Source: an uncultured bacterium (GTDB lineage: Bacteria > Bacillota > Clostridia > Oscillospirales > Acutalibacteraceae). Taken from it: 48,825 nt of DNA. Numbering within the stretch: the first letter of the stretch is position 1; each line of letters begins with the position of its first letter. The stretch is from the NCBI GenBank assembly GCA_949283655.1, contig CASDTH010000034.1, positions 1 to 48,825 of the forward strand, in the 5' to 3' direction. Positions 8,345 to 17,192 of the stretch are shown in pieces. The position numbers and the translations under genes were made by a program. Below the pieces are notes generated by a model. The model searched no databases. It saw only the letters and a list, made by a program, of their open reading frames with translations, and had not been told where the DNA came from.

Positions 8345-9202
8345 TCAGCGCTGGCAGCCGCAGCTGTTTTCCCGATCCCTGCCGCAGCAACAGCTATCGT
8401 TTTTCTTCTGCTGGCATTCCGTGGGCGGGAAAAACTCGTTGATCGGGAAGCGAATCTGTTTAAAAGCGTCGCAGGGATCGCTCTCCACGTCGTGACAGCA
8501 CTCCTTCTCCGGCACGCAGAAATCATAGGCCGGGATAAGCATCTGCACATCACGCTCAAGTTGTACGATTGTGAACAGGCCAAGCGTCACACGGACAGCC
8601 TTCTCCGGCGCGTCAACGTTAAAATCCCCGTCGAACATCCTGCGGATGCAGCCCGGCGCCGAGCAGCAGCCCTCGCACTCGCAGCAATCGCACGGGCGGC
8701 AGAGCTTTGCATCCAGGCAGATGGGCTCTACGCATTGAACCTTTGCCCGCGGATTGGTGTTGGTGGGCAGAAACTGCTCATCCGACTCGTCGGCGGAATA
8801 CTCGGAAGAAAAAATACGTACATTGCCCTCGCTGCCGTAGAGAATACATTTCTTCGAGAAGGAAGTAAGCCCCTCCACAGTGCAGGGCGGGTTCATCGGC
8901 GTCGTATACGCATCCAAATACACCTTAAAGAAGAAGGTGATATCCACGGAATAGTAGCCGCGATTGAACGGCACCGCCTCCACATTGATGAAACAATTGA
9001 TGATTTTGCACGAACGGCAGCGCACGGAAGTCGCCTTGTCAATGATACACTGCGCCCGGTCGGTAAAATAGACTCGCATATCCGCAAGGCAGTCTTTATC
9101 TGCACAGGAGTCATATACGCGATTGGTATCAATGCATACAGCCTCCCGGATGCCGCCGCTGACGACATCCGCCGTCGTGCAGCAGGGTCTGTTATCCGCC
9201 AT
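8345..9202 (-). CDS. Conserved cysteine-rich clostridial protein, possibly spore-associated
   Basis: A 285-residue soluble protein with no signal peptide. It is rich in cysteine, especially a CRPCDCCECEGCC cluster around the middle and a CCCGRDRENSCGC tail. The first half is a beta-rich domain (NRGYYSVDITFFFKVYLDAY). I recognise it as a type of protein widespread in Clostridia with no assigned function, but know no named domain for it. Cysteine clusters of this kind occur in spore-coat proteins and in metal-binding proteins. The start at 9202 has a perfect AGGAGG 7 bases upstream. The putative promoter resembles mother-cell sporulation promoters (see 9251-9278). It is transcribed divergently from the sigma factor gene. 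Confidence 0.75.
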   Translation of the reverse strand: MADNRPCCTTADVVSGGIREAVCIDTNRVYDSCADKDCLADMRVYFTDRAQCIIDKATSVRCRSCKIINCFINVEAVPFNRGYYSVDITFFFKVYLDAYTTPMNPPCTVEGLTSFSKKCILYGSEGNVRIFSSEYSADESDEQFLPTNTNPRAKVQCVEPICLDAKLCRPCDCCECEGCCSAPGCIRRMFDGDFNVDAPEKAVRVTLGLFTIVQLERDVQMLIPAYDFCVPEKECCHDVESDPCDAFKQIRFPINEFFPPTECQQKKNDSCCCGRDRENSCGCQR

Positions 9203-9250
9203 GGTGTTTCCTCCTATGAATAGATTGAAATTTTGTAAAAACTTCAATAT

Positions 9251-9278
9251 CATAGTATGCTATCCCATGATTCTGGTG
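9251..9278 (-). promoter_or_regulatory. Possible SigE/SigK-type sporulation promoter
   Basis: On the minus strand CATACTATG (9259-9251) resembles the -10 boxes of the mother-cell sigma factors SigE (CATACAnT) and SigK (CATAnnnTA). A CACC about 16 bases upstream fits the short SigK -35. No good sigma-A promoter was found in front of this gene. This is a short-motif match, so it remains tentative. Confidence 0.35.
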
Positions 9279-9294
9279 CAGGGAAAGTTTCATC

Positions 9295-9323
9295 TTGCGT
9301 CTGGATGCTGCAGGCGCTATAAA
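9295..9323 (+). promoter_or_regulatory. Candidate promoter of the sigma/anti-sigma pair
   Basis: TTGCGT (9295-9300), a 17-base spacer and TATAAA (9318-9323) lie 78 bases before the GTG start of the sigma gene. A separate autoregulated site cannot be excluded. Confidence 0.45.
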
Positions 9324-9400
9324 AATATTTTTCAAAAAACGCTTCTGAATGAAAAAATCTGCCCTGCTCAATTGTATTCTAAGCGAAAGGAGGGAAGCCT

Positions 9401-9889
9401 GTGAAACCGCCATCTGAGCTCAATGGCTTTTTTCAAGCTGCCGTAGCGCAGCATTCCCGGGCCGTAGCCCGGGCAGCCTTTGCATACCTCAAAAGCATCG
9501 AGGATGCGGAGGATATCACGCAGGAAGTCTTCCTCACACTCTGGGAAAAGCACCCTTCCTTTGAAACGGAAGACCACCTGAAGGCCTGGCTGCTCCGCCT
9601 GGCGATCAATAAAAGCAAAAACCTACTCAAAAGCGGATGGCGAAGTAAAACAGAGCCGCTTTGCGAATGGCTGCCCGCGCTTTCCTCACAGGAAAACGAG
9701 CTGCTCGCCTGCGTGCTCTCCCTGGATGAAAAGTACCGCCTCCCGATCCACCTCTTTTATTATGAGGGGTATTCCATTCAGGAGATCGCCCGCATTCTGC
9801 AAATCAGACCTGCTACGGCCGGCACGCGCCTTGCGCGCGGGCGCGCCCTGCTCGGGCAAATGATTGGAGGGAATGAATATGAAAAATAA
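9401..9889 (+). CDS. RNA polymerase sigma factor, ECF/sigma-70 family
   Basis: A 162-residue two-domain sigma factor of the extracytoplasmic-function type. Region 2 is recognisable at about residues 10-70 (AFAYLKSIEDAEDITQEVFL, then an LWEKHP stretch), and region 4 at about 105-150, ending in a helix-turn-helix (GYSIQEIARILQIRPATAGT, then RLARGRALL). The start is GTG at 9401 with a strong AAAGGAGGG 6 bases upstream. Its stop codon overlaps the start of the next gene, a membrane protein, by 11 bases, which is the classic sigma/anti-sigma arrangement. The inducing signal is unknown. Confidence 0.92.
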   Translation: MKPPSELNGFFQAAVAQHSRAVARAAFAYLKSIEDAEDITQEVFLTLWEKHPSFETEDHLKAWLLRLAINKSKNLLKSGWRSKTEPLCEWLPALSSQENELLACVLSLDEKYRLPIHLFYYEGYSIQEIARILQIRPATAGTRLARGRALLGQMIGGNEYEK

Positions 9890-10655
9890 CCCCATGCAAA
9901 CCTACCGCAGCGCCATGGAGCATCTCCCGCTGCGGCCCGACCTGGAGGCACATATTCTAAACCAGTGCACACAAACAGGCAAAGTAAAACGGCGTCACAG
10001 CGTCAGGCCCCTTGTTGCAGCGGCAGCAGCGGTTGCGCTCCTCCTTGCAATTGGAGCGCCCGCGCTGAACCACGCCTGTGAAATCGACCTGCCCAGTGCG
10101 CAGGGCAAGGTCTCCGCCCATTACACGCCCTTTGCCCACGGCGGGGTGCAGAGCGCGGATAGCCTTGTGCCTATGACGGAGGAAGAGCTCTTCCAGCTGC
10201 CCGGCCTCACGCCGTTTTTCGGCACGGTGGAGCAAATCCGCAATATCCGCCTGAGCTTCAATGGCGATGTCGTTTACCGGGCCATCGCACAGGTTCGGGT
10301 GGAGGAGCCCTATTGTGAAGCCGTAGCGGCGGGCGATACGGTTTCCATCCTGCTGCCATGCTCCATTGGCCGCGGGGAAGTGATGACGGATACCGCGCTT
10401 GCCGCCTCCCTGCGCGAGGGCACAGCCGGGATTTTTATGCCGGCTGCCTATACGCCGGAGCAGTATTGGGAGCAGAATGGCGCGCGCGTCTGCTTGCAGG
10501 AGCTCGCCCCCTATGGCCTTTGGGATGGCGTGCGCTACCTGTTCCTTCAGCAGGAGGACAGCTCCCTGCGCTTTGACCAGCAGGCCTATCCCTCGTTGCA
10601 AGAGAATGCATCCCTGGAGGAGGCTGCCGCCTATGTGCGGGAGATGCTCCCATAA
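9879..10655 (+). CDS. Probable anti-sigma factor, single-pass membrane protein
   Basis: A 258-residue protein with a short cytoplasmic N-terminus (about 40 residues), one membrane helix (about 43-62) and a large outside domain. This fits an anti-sigma factor that holds the adjacent sigma at the membrane. It carries no zinc-binding HxxxCxxC anti-sigma motif that I can see, so the assignment rests on topology and the 11-base overlap with the sigma gene. The outer domain contains QLPGLTPFFGTVEQIRNIRL and is of no family I recognise. GGAGG stands 8 bases before the chosen ATG; another ATG 6 bases earlier is too close to that site. A strong bidirectional terminator follows. Confidence 0.72.
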   Translation: MKNNPMQTYRSAMEHLPLRPDLEAHILNQCTQTGKVKRRHSVRPLVAAAAAVALLLAIGAPALNHACEIDLPSAQGKVSAHYTPFAHGGVQSADSLVPMTEEELFQLPGLTPFFGTVEQIRNIRLSFNGDVVYRAIAQVRVEEPYCEAVAAGDTVSILLPCSIGRGEVMTDTALAASLREGTAGIFMPAAYTPEQYWEQNGARVCLQELAPYGLWDGVRYLFLQQEDSSLRFDQQAYPSLQENASLEEAAAYVREMLP

Positions 10656-10661
10656 CCAATG

Positions 10662-10705
10662 AATAAGCGCAGGGAAAGCGGCCGAACGCCTTCCCTGCGC
10701 TTATT
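10662..10705. terminator. Bidirectional terminator with 15-bp perfect stem
   Basis: AATAAGCGCAGGGAA (10662-10676) pairs with 10691-10705 around a 14-base loop. It separates the sigma/anti-sigma pair from the convergent lipoprotein gene and has A- and T-rich ends on both sides. Confidence 0.9.
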
Positions 10706-10745
10706 TCAGCGCCACAGCCGCTTTACGCGGCCCAAAGGCAAAGGG

Positions 10746-11372
10746 TTAGGTGAAATTGCATTTGAGCACAGCTGCCAGCTTCACCCCGGCAAGCGCCTGC
10801 GTATCCTTTTGCAGCTCCTTCCACGTGATTTTTTGCAGTTCGCTCTCATTGCCGTGGCCATAGAGCAGGGCCATTACGACGGTATCCTGCCCGTAGAGAA
10901 GTGTCAGAGGCCGCTCTGGCATCAGGGGCACAACGGTGTCAAAGCCCCTCTGCTCCGGCTGCGTCTTTTTCGTGCCCGTGCGCTCGTTATTTTGATCGAA
11001 AAGGCCAATCTCCCACCAAGTTTCATCTCCCATAAAGGCATCCAGCAGGAGCGCCCCCGTATAATCCCCAGCGGCGCTTCCCTGACCGCCGGTTTCTCCC
11101 GGGGCGGCAATCTCAGCCAGTTCTATCCGGTCGGTGCACGCGCCATTTTCATAAACCTCAAGCCAGTAGAAAATTGCTTGCGGCTTGCCGTTCCAATGGT
11201 AGCGAAACGCAAACCGGGAAACGTCCTCCGCCAGCGGCTCGCCAAAAGCCACCTTCCAGGTGAGCGCCTGGGCCTGCTCGTCATCCATCCGCTCAAGGCG
11301 GCGCTGGCCGCCCTGGGAGCAGGCGCTCAGCAAAAGCGTCAGCAGCAGGCACAGCGCCAACAACCGTTTCAC
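10746..11372 (-). CDS. Predicted lipoprotein of unknown function
   Basis: A 208-residue exported protein. It begins MKRLLALCLLLTLLLSAC, with a lipobox LSAC whose cysteine is residue 18, so it should be lipid-anchored on the outer face of the membrane. The remainder (for example FAFRYHWNGKPQAIFYWLEV and GDETWWEIGLFDQNN) matches no family I know. The start is GTG at 11372, with AAGGAGG 8 bases upstream; the ATG at 11393 would place that ribosome site inside the gene. A 172-base structured leader precedes it. It is convergent with the sigma/anti-sigma pair. Confidence 0.78.
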   Translation of the reverse strand: MKRLLALCLLLTLLLSACSQGGQRRLERMDDEQAQALTWKVAFGEPLAEDVSRFAFRYHWNGKPQAIFYWLEVYENGACTDRIELAEIAAPGETGGQGSAAGDYTGALLLDAFMGDETWWEIGLFDQNNERTGTKKTQPEQRGFDTVVPLMPERPLTLLYGQDTVVMALLYGHGNESELQKITWKELQKDTQALAGVKLAAVLKCNFT

Positions 11373-11544
11373 TTCCAATTCCTCCTTCCGCATGATCGTA
11401 CTAAAACGTCCATGCGATCTCTCGCGGCTCGATTTTCCGGTGGATCCCGTAAATATCGATCCTTTTGCAACCCTAACGAGTTTTCCTGTGAACAAGCATC
11501 ACGAGATCGTTCTTTAAAGGCGTATGCGTCCACCAAATATTTAC
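11373..11544 (-). promoter_or_regulatory. Long leader with possible pseudoknot
   Basis: The leader from the predicted start (near 11544) to the GTG is 172 bases. Two complementary pairs cross: 11537-11544 with 11449-11456 (8 bp) and 11529-11534 with 11439-11444 (6 bp). In RNA that order (A B ... A' B') can form a pseudoknot. A small GCGA-GAGA-TCGC hairpin lies downstream. No known riboswitch class was recognised. Together with the promoter and upstream AT-rich DNA it fills the 443-base gap 11373-11815. Confidence 0.4.
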
Positions 11545-11550
11545 TTTCTG

Positions 11551-11579
11551 ATTATATGAGATTTTTAATAATGAGTAAA
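11551..11579 (-). promoter_or_regulatory. Sigma-A promoter of the lipoprotein gene
   Basis: On the minus strand TTTACT (11579-11574), a 17-base spacer and TATAAT (11556-11551), in AT-rich DNA. Confidence 0.75.
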
Positions 11580-11815
11580 CTATTATTCTGATTTTTACTT
11601 TTAGCTTATCCTATTTTGCATGTTTTTCTGAATAAGTTTTCTGCGAATTTTCTTTTCTGTGCTCCGCCGGAATTGCTCGCAGTCAAAAGAGTACCGCCCC
11701 AGATGATACAGACCGCACAAGAATCCCCTGATGTATTCCTTCTATTTTCCTACATCAAGAGATTGTCTATTGTCCGTTTTTACTGGAGCGGTTCCGTTCG
11801 CTCGCAAGATATTTT

Positions 11816-12574
11816 TTACAGCAGCTCTAAAAACTGCTCATGCAATTTTCCGTTTGTGGCCAACACATCGCCCAGCTTTGTCACCTCTAGCGGCTGGCCC
11901 TTCCAATCCGTCACACAGCCGCCGGCCTCCTGCACGAGCAGCAGCCCCGCCGCATAGTCCCAAGGCTTGAGATGCCGCTCGAAGTAAGCGTCGATCCGCC
12001 CGCAGGCCACATAGCACAGGTCGAGCGCCGCCGAGCCGGAGCGGCGGATATCCTGGCAGGTGAGGAACACCTTTTGAAACAGTGCAAAATGCTGCGCCGC
12101 CTCCGCCTTATAATACGGGGCCGTTCCAATTGCGGCAAGGCAATCGTCCATTGTCCGCGCCGCACTGCACCGGATGGGAACGCCGTTTAAAAACGCGCCC
12201 CCGCCCCGCTGCGCAGTAAACAGCTCCTGCGTGAAAGGATTATAGACCACGCCGCAGGCGACGCTTTCCCCATCATAATACGCAAGCGACACTGCGCTCA
12301 TGCGGTAATCGTGGATTAAGTTCGTTGTGCCGTCCACCGGGTCGAGGATCCAGGCGGGCTTTCCGGCTACATCCGCATTCTCCTGCTCCTCCGCCAAAAA
12401 GGCCGCCTGCGGGTCAAGCGCCGCCAGCCGCTGCTGAAAATAGGCCTGCACGCGCAGATCCACCTGCGTCACATAATCCGCCACGCCCTTCACCGTGACC
12501 TGCCGGGCGGCGTTCTCATCCATCAAAATGGACTGCGCCCCGCGCACCAGCTCGATCATCCTCTGAATCTCCAT
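11816..12574 (-). CDS. Inositol monophosphatase family protein
   Basis: Mg2+-dependent phosphatase of the inositol monophosphatase/SuhB/FBPase superfamily; 252 residues, normal length. Metal-binding motifs are clear: AEE (61-63) and DPVDGTTN (78-85), plus the C-terminal WDYAAGLLLVQEAGG motif. The substrate may be inositol phosphate, another sugar phosphate, or PAP-type nucleotides; the sequence does not decide. The start at 12574 has GAGGAG 7 bases upstream. It follows the LCAT-like gene on the same strand, but a 12-bp hairpin lies between, so it may be transcribed separately. Confidence 0.93.
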   Translation of the reverse strand: MEIQRMIELVRGAQSILMDENAARQVTVKGVADYVTQVDLRVQAYFQQRLAALDPQAAFLAEEQENADVAGKPAWILDPVDGTTNLIHDYRMSAVSLAYYDGESVACGVVYNPFTQELFTAQRGGGAFLNGVPIRCSAARTMDDCLAAIGTAPYYKAEAAQHFALFQKVFLTCQDIRRSGSAALDLCYVACGRIDAYFERHLKPWDYAAGLLLVQEAGGCVTDWKGQPLEVTKLGDVLATNGKLHEQFLELL

Positions 12575-12597
12575 AACACAGCTCCTCATTTTGATTT

Positions 12598-12627
12598 CAG
12601 GCCGCCGCAAGAATCTGCGGCGGCCTG
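12598..12627 (-). terminator. Perfect 12-bp hairpin after the LCAT-like gene
   Basis: CAGGCCGCCGCA (12598-12609) and its complement (12616-12627) around a 6-base loop. It ends the secreted hydrolase transcript and lies just ahead of the phosphatase ribosome site. There is no clear T-tract. Confidence 0.6.
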
Positions 12628-12669
12628 ATTGTGATCGCTCAATGAATGGATTCGCAAGCGCGCATCCTC

Positions 12670-14430
12670 TTAGCGATTTTTAGGCGCGCCCTGTTTCTTT
12701 TTGGATGCCGCCAGCACTACTGCCGCCGCAGCGGCCAGGCCAAAGGGCAGCAGCCCCAGCAGGCGCTCGCCGGTGCCAGCAATCTCGGGCTCCTCCTGCT
12801 CGCCATCCTGCTGTACCGAGCCGGTCTCCTCGGGGTCAGTGGGCTCCTGCACAGGCTCCTGCGGTTGTGTCGTGGGCACCTCTTCCTCCGAAGCCGGCGG
12901 CTGCGTGGAGGGCTCTGTCCCTTCCTGTGATTTTTCAATCAGCTGCATTGTGCCGTCCTTCGGATCCACCTGCATAAACTGGCTGTATTGCTCCCCGCCA
13001 TCCCAGACGGTGAGCTGCCGGTCCGCCAGGCAGAGCCATAGGACGAACTCCATCACTGGCGTGCCGTAAATATACCCCACATGCTTAAAGTCCTTTAAAA
13101 ACCACGTCTGCTCCGGCAGCAAGGCGGTAGAAGCGTCGATCACACAGTCGCCGGAAATATGGTTGTGCGAAGCATCCTTGCAATTCGTGTTTTTCTGCTG
13201 ATAGCCCTCCGGTAGCGTCTCATTCAGGAATGCGCAGGTCGCATAGCCGGAGGTATAGATTGTGTCGATAATATTATCATTCTGCTCACGGTAGGAGGGC
13301 GTGATGGGCACGCCCTGCAGGCCGTAATGTGACACAACGCTGATATGCACCCCATTCGCCATTGCCTCCCGGAACAGCTCCGGCAGCTTGGCCTGCACCT
13401 GGTAATGGTAAGCATCTGCGCGCGCGATTAGCTGCGCATCCTCTACTGGATCCAGCAGATACGCCTTTGCCTGCTCATAATCCTTCAGCGCGATCAGATC
13501 CCACATGCCGGGCATGGTAACGAACGTATCCTGAAACACTTCATCATAGACGCGATCCTTCAGGTTGGCAACAATGCCGTCCAGCACCGGCATCAGCGCA
13601 TCGAAAATGCCCGCCTGATCCAGCGCATCCAGCAGGAGATTGACAGCCTCCTGGCCCGCAACCTCCTTGAGGATGCGGATCAATTCATCCTTGTGGAATT
13701 CCACGCGCCCCGAAAACAGGTCGCCCACGATCGAGGTGCCAGCAAAGGCGGAGGAAAGCATGGTGAAATTATCAATATCCTCGCTGCCGTACAGGGCGAG
13801 ATAGGAGGCAATAATCATGCCGCCAAAGCTGGCCCCGGCCAGGTTCACCTTGCTGTGGCCGGTCTCCTCCTTAACGCGCTGCACATAGTCGTTGAGCTCT
13901 CGCGCATAATCCATGGGGTCCAGCCGCCAGTCATAGGTAAAGAGGTAAACGTGATCCGCCCCGATCTTTTCCGCCGCTGCACGGATCATAGCAGGTTCTC
14001 CGGTTGTATATTCCTCATTCCCAATAAATTCCGGATATTGCGCCATGGATTCCGGATAGCGCTGCACCGTGACATCATGGCGGCTGCTCCCATCCGGCTC
14101 GCAGCTCAGCGGCTCAAAAAAATCATATAGAACGGGCAGCACAGCATCGGCCAGCTGGTCATAATCCTTTGTGATGGCAAAGCGCGCAACCGGCCCCGCC
14201 ACTTTGCCGACCAGTTCCAAAATGGTCTGTGCATCCGGCGACAGGGGGCGGGATTCCTCCGGCGTACCCTCGTTTACAATCAGGGCCCCGGCGTCCATTC
14301 CCCGCACCAAAATAAACGGCGAGGTGCCGCAGCCGCAGCCATCGCCCGCGGCAAAAGCCGCCGCAGAGGTTCCCAGCAGCATCGTCACGCACAAAAGCAG
14401 GCTCAAAATTCGTTTGCTCAGCTGATTCAT
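12670..14430 (-). CDS. Secreted, cell-wall-attached LCAT-like acyltransferase/lipase
   Basis: A 586-residue exported alpha/beta hydrolase of the lecithin:cholesterol acyltransferase-like type. A signal peptide spans about residues 1-27 (ending SAAAFAA). The nucleophile elbow is GASFGG, with the serine near residue 199. Upstream, DHVYLFTYDWRLDP matches the LCAT family's conserved tryptophan/arginine region. The C-terminus has a Pro/Thr/Glu-rich linker, then IAGTGE (550-555), a hydrophobic helix and a lysine-rich tail, which looks like a degenerate LPxTG sorting signal. It probably acts on phospholipid or other acyl esters outside the cell. The start at 14430 has AGGGAG 7 bases upstream. Confidence 0.82.
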   Translation of the reverse strand: MNQLSKRILSLLLCVTMLLGTSAAAFAAGDGCGCGTSPFILVRGMDAGALIVNEGTPEESRPLSPDAQTILELVGKVAGPVARFAITKDYDQLADAVLPVLYDFFEPLSCEPDGSSRHDVTVQRYPESMAQYPEFIGNEEYTTGEPAMIRAAAEKIGADHVYLFTYDWRLDPMDYARELNDYVQRVKEETGHSKVNLAGASFGGMIIASYLALYGSEDIDNFTMLSSAFAGTSIVGDLFSGRVEFHKDELIRILKEVAGQEAVNLLLDALDQAGIFDALMPVLDGIVANLKDRVYDEVFQDTFVTMPGMWDLIALKDYEQAKAYLLDPVEDAQLIARADAYHYQVQAKLPELFREAMANGVHISVVSHYGLQGVPITPSYREQNDNIIDTIYTSGYATCAFLNETLPEGYQQKNTNCKDASHNHISGDCVIDASTALLPEQTWFLKDFKHVGYIYGTPVMEFVLWLCLADRQLTVWDGGEQYSQFMQVDPKDGTMQLIEKSQEGTEPSTQPPASEEEVPTTQPQEPVQEPTDPEETGSVQQDGEQEEPEIAGTGERLLGLLPFGLAAAAAVVLAASKKKQGAPKNR

Positions 14431-14614
14431 GAAAACACTCCCTCTCTTTTTTTCACCGACACGGATAGCCATCGTGTTGTACACTGCCATGCACCGCTGC
14501 ATTGTGAGGTTGGTTACCTGCGCTGAATACCTCCGGTTTTGTTTTCCCTGCGCCTATTTCTCTAAAAGACTGTGCATACAAAGCACTTCACGATTGCCGA
14601 AAAACACTAAAAAA

Positions 14615-14643
14615 ATAATACACACTCCCCAGGCTTTTGTCAA
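14615..14643 (-). promoter_or_regulatory. Consensus sigma-A promoter of the LCAT-like gene
   Basis: On the minus strand TTGACA (14643-14638), exactly 17 bases, TATTAT (14620-14615). It lies in the 377-base gap 14431-14807, giving a leader of roughly 180 bases. I saw no gene elsewhere in that gap. Confidence 0.85.
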
Positions 14644-14807
14644 TAAACGCAATGTAAGAATATTTCAATTCGATTCATTGCACACAAACACCATGATCAT
14701 GATCAACGCCCACCCCACAGAAGCAACCGTTCCCCCTCTTCCGTTCGCCGGATTTTTCCACGGTCTCTTCTGCGGCGCAGGCGTCGCTCCCTTTAACATA
14801 CTGGCTG

Positions 14808-17159
14808 TTATCCTTTTGTCAAGCGGGCAAAATTGGCCATCAGCTTCTTGGTGCCCGCTTTATCAAACGCAATCTCCAACAGGGTATCGTTGCCCATCGG
14901 CTGAGCGGAGAGCACAACGCCCGTCCCAAACAGCTTATGTACCACTGTATCCCCCGCGCGGTATGCCCCCGCAGGAGCGGCGGCCTTTGGCGACGCCGGG
15001 CCAAAGGAATGATCAAACGCCTTCTTCGGCTTTGCATGGCGCTGCGCCACAGGCTTTGGCTGCGGCGTCACAACCTTGCGCTTCTCCTCAATCAGTTCCT
15101 CCGGAATTTCTTCCAGGAAGGGCGATGGGGCGTTGTGGCTCGTGCTGCCGTAAAGCATGCGCGTGCGCGCATGGGTCAGGTACAGCCTCTGCTTGGCGCG
15201 CGTAATGCCCACATAGGCAAGCCTGCGCTCCTCCTCCATCTCACTTGCGGAATACAGGGATTGAATCCCCGGGAAAATGCCTTTCTCCATGCCGGGGATG
15301 AATACCACCGGGAATTCCAGCCCTTTGGCCGAATGCAGCGTCATCAGCACGACGGTATCGGCCTCTTCGTTATAATGATCGATATCCGTCATCAGGGCAA
15401 CCTCTTCCAGAAAGCCGTTGAGATCCCCCTCCTCATTCTCTTCACTGTAGCGCAGCAGGTTGGAGGAAAGCTCCTGGATATTCTCCAAGCGGTCCTGATA
15501 GGTTTCCCGGTCGAGCGCCAGCGCGTCCAGATACCCCGTTTCCCGCATGGTGCGCTCAAACAGCTCGTTGAGCGGCAGCTCCTGCGCCGCATCCGCCAGG
15601 CTGTCGATCATCCTGGTAAAGGCCTGCAAGCGCGGAGCCGAACGCGCTAACTGCTCATACTCATCCGCATGGGCGATCACCTCATAGATGCTCAGGCCCA
15701 GCCCGGCCGCAATTTGCGCGGCGTGGTTGACCGTAGTGGCCCCAATCCCCCGCTTGGGCTCATTGATGATCCTGCGCAAACGGATATTATCTGCCGGGTT
15801 GCTGATCACCGCCAAATAGGCAAGCGCATCCCGAATCTCCTTGCGCTCATAAAAACGGTGCCCACCGATCACGCGGTAGGGGATCGCCATACGCACAAAG
15901 GCGCGCTCCAAGGCGTTGGATTGTGCGTTCATACGGTAAAGCACCGCATGATCGCTCCACTTCCGCCCGCCTTTCACCGAATCCATGATCGTATCGGCGA
16001 TAAAGGCGCTTTCCTCCTGCTCGTCAAACGCATCATCCACCACGATTTTTTCGCCGCGCCCGTTAGCAGTCCAAAGGTTTTTCCCTTTCCGCTCCGTGTT
16101 ATGGGCAATCACAGCGTTTGCCGCATCCAGAATGTTTTGGGTGGAGCGGTAATTCTGCTCCAACCGAATTACCCTGGCATTTTTATATTGCTGCTCAAAG
16201 GAAAGGATATTCTCAATTGTCGCGCCGCGGAAGCGGTAAATGCTCTGATCGTCGTCGCCGACCACACAGAGATTGCCGCTGCCGCCGGCGAGCAGGCTCG
16301 TCAGGCGGTACTGCGCGTGGTTGGTATCCTGATACTCATCCACCATCACATAGCGAAAACGGCGCTGATAGCGGGTGCGCACCTCTTCATTCTCCTCCAG
16401 CAGCCGGACGGTGTTGACAATCATATCGTCAAAATCCATCGCATCTGCATCCCGAAGCAGCTTTTCATATAGCCGGTACGCCTCGCCGATCTTGCGCAGC
16501 CGCACGTCGCTGCCCGCATCCTTCAGATATTCCTCTGGTGAGATCAGGCTGTCTTTCGCACGGCTAATCTCGTGCAGCAGCGTTTTGTGGGAAAGCAGCT
16601 TGTCGTCAATGTTAAGCAGACGCTGACATTCCTTCATCACGCGCTTGGAATCATCCGTATCATAAATGGTAAAATGGCTGGTATAGCCGAGGCTCTCGCC
16701 ATCCCGCCGCAGGATGCGCGCACACGCGGAATGAAAGGTGCTTGCCCAAACCTCCTGCCCATCCGGGCCGAGCATGGCCTCCAGCCGCTCCTTGAGCTCG
16801 CCGGCCGCCTTATTGGTGAAGGTGATCGCAAGGATCTGCCACGGCCTTGCCGGGCGAACAGCCAGAAGATCGGCGATCTCATAGGAGTATTCCCGCGTGC
16901 CGTCAAGGTAATCCTCGAGCATACGGATCTCCTCATCCGTCAGCGGCTGTGCAAATTCCTTTGAGAAATAAGCGCAGCCGTATTTAACGATATTGGCAAT
17001 CCGGTTGACCAGCACCGTCGTTTTGCCGCTGCCTGCGCCTGCCAAAATCAGCAGCGGCCCCTCCGTGGAAAAAACTGCCTCCCGCTGCTTCGGATTCATG
17101 CGGGAAAACTCTTTTTCCATAACCTGCTTACGCAGGGTTATTAATTGCTCTTGCGTCAT
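14808..17159 (-). CDS. pcrA: ATP-dependent DNA helicase PcrA/UvrD
   Basis: Superfamily 1A 3'-5' helicase for nucleotide excision repair, plasmid and replication-fork processing and clearing stalled RNA polymerase. The 783-residue protein shows all core motifs: Walker A (GAGSGKTT), motif Ia (ITFTNKAAGELK), Walker B (DEYQDTNHAQY), motif III (VGDDDQSIYRFRGA), motif IV (LEQNYRST), motif V (LMTLHSAKGLEFPVVF) and motif VI (YVGITRAKQ). The last ~50 residues (GDTVVHKLFGTGVV onward) form the Tudor-like domain that contacts RNA polymerase in PcrA. An insert (EDYLDGTREYSYEIADLLAV) after motif I resembles other clostridial versions. The ribosome site (AGGCGG) is moderate. A degenerate dispersed-repeat copy lies just upstream. 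Confidence 0.96.
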   Translation of the reverse strand: MTQEQLITLRKQVMEKEFSRMNPKQREAVFSTEGPLLILAGAGSGKTTVLVNRIANIVKYGCAYFSKEFAQPLTDEEIRMLEDYLDGTREYSYEIADLLAVRPARPWQILAITFTNKAAGELKERLEAMLGPDGQEVWASTFHSACARILRRDGESLGYTSHFTIYDTDDSKRVMKECQRLLNIDDKLLSHKTLLHEISRAKDSLISPEEYLKDAGSDVRLRKIGEAYRLYEKLLRDADAMDFDDMIVNTVRLLEENEEVRTRYQRRFRYVMVDEYQDTNHAQYRLTSLLAGGSGNLCVVGDDDQSIYRFRGATIENILSFEQQYKNARVIRLEQNYRSTQNILDAANAVIAHNTERKGKNLWTANGRGEKIVVDDAFDEQEESAFIADTIMDSVKGGRKWSDHAVLYRMNAQSNALERAFVRMAIPYRVIGGHRFYERKEIRDALAYLAVISNPADNIRLRRIINEPKRGIGATTVNHAAQIAAGLGLSIYEVIAHADEYEQLARSAPRLQAFTRMIDSLADAAQELPLNELFERTMRETGYLDALALDRETYQDRLENIQELSSNLLRYSEENEEGDLNGFLEEVALMTDIDHYNEEADTVVLMTLHSAKGLEFPVVFIPGMEKGIFPGIQSLYSASEMEEERRLAYVGITRAKQRLYLTHARTRMLYGSTSHNAPSPFLEEIPEELIEEKRKVVTPQPKPVAQRHAKPKKAFDHSFGPASPKAAAPAGAYRAGDTVVHKLFGTGVVLSAQPMGNDTLLEIAFDKAGTKKLMANFARLTKG

Positions 17160-17192
17160 TCTGCACCGCCTAAATATTGTAAATTATCCTTC

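Noticed and set aside
8321..9223. A 300-codon open frame on the plus strand
   Set aside because: Opposite the cysteine-rich gene, which has a perfect ribosome site and a known conserved pattern; the antisense frame has neither.
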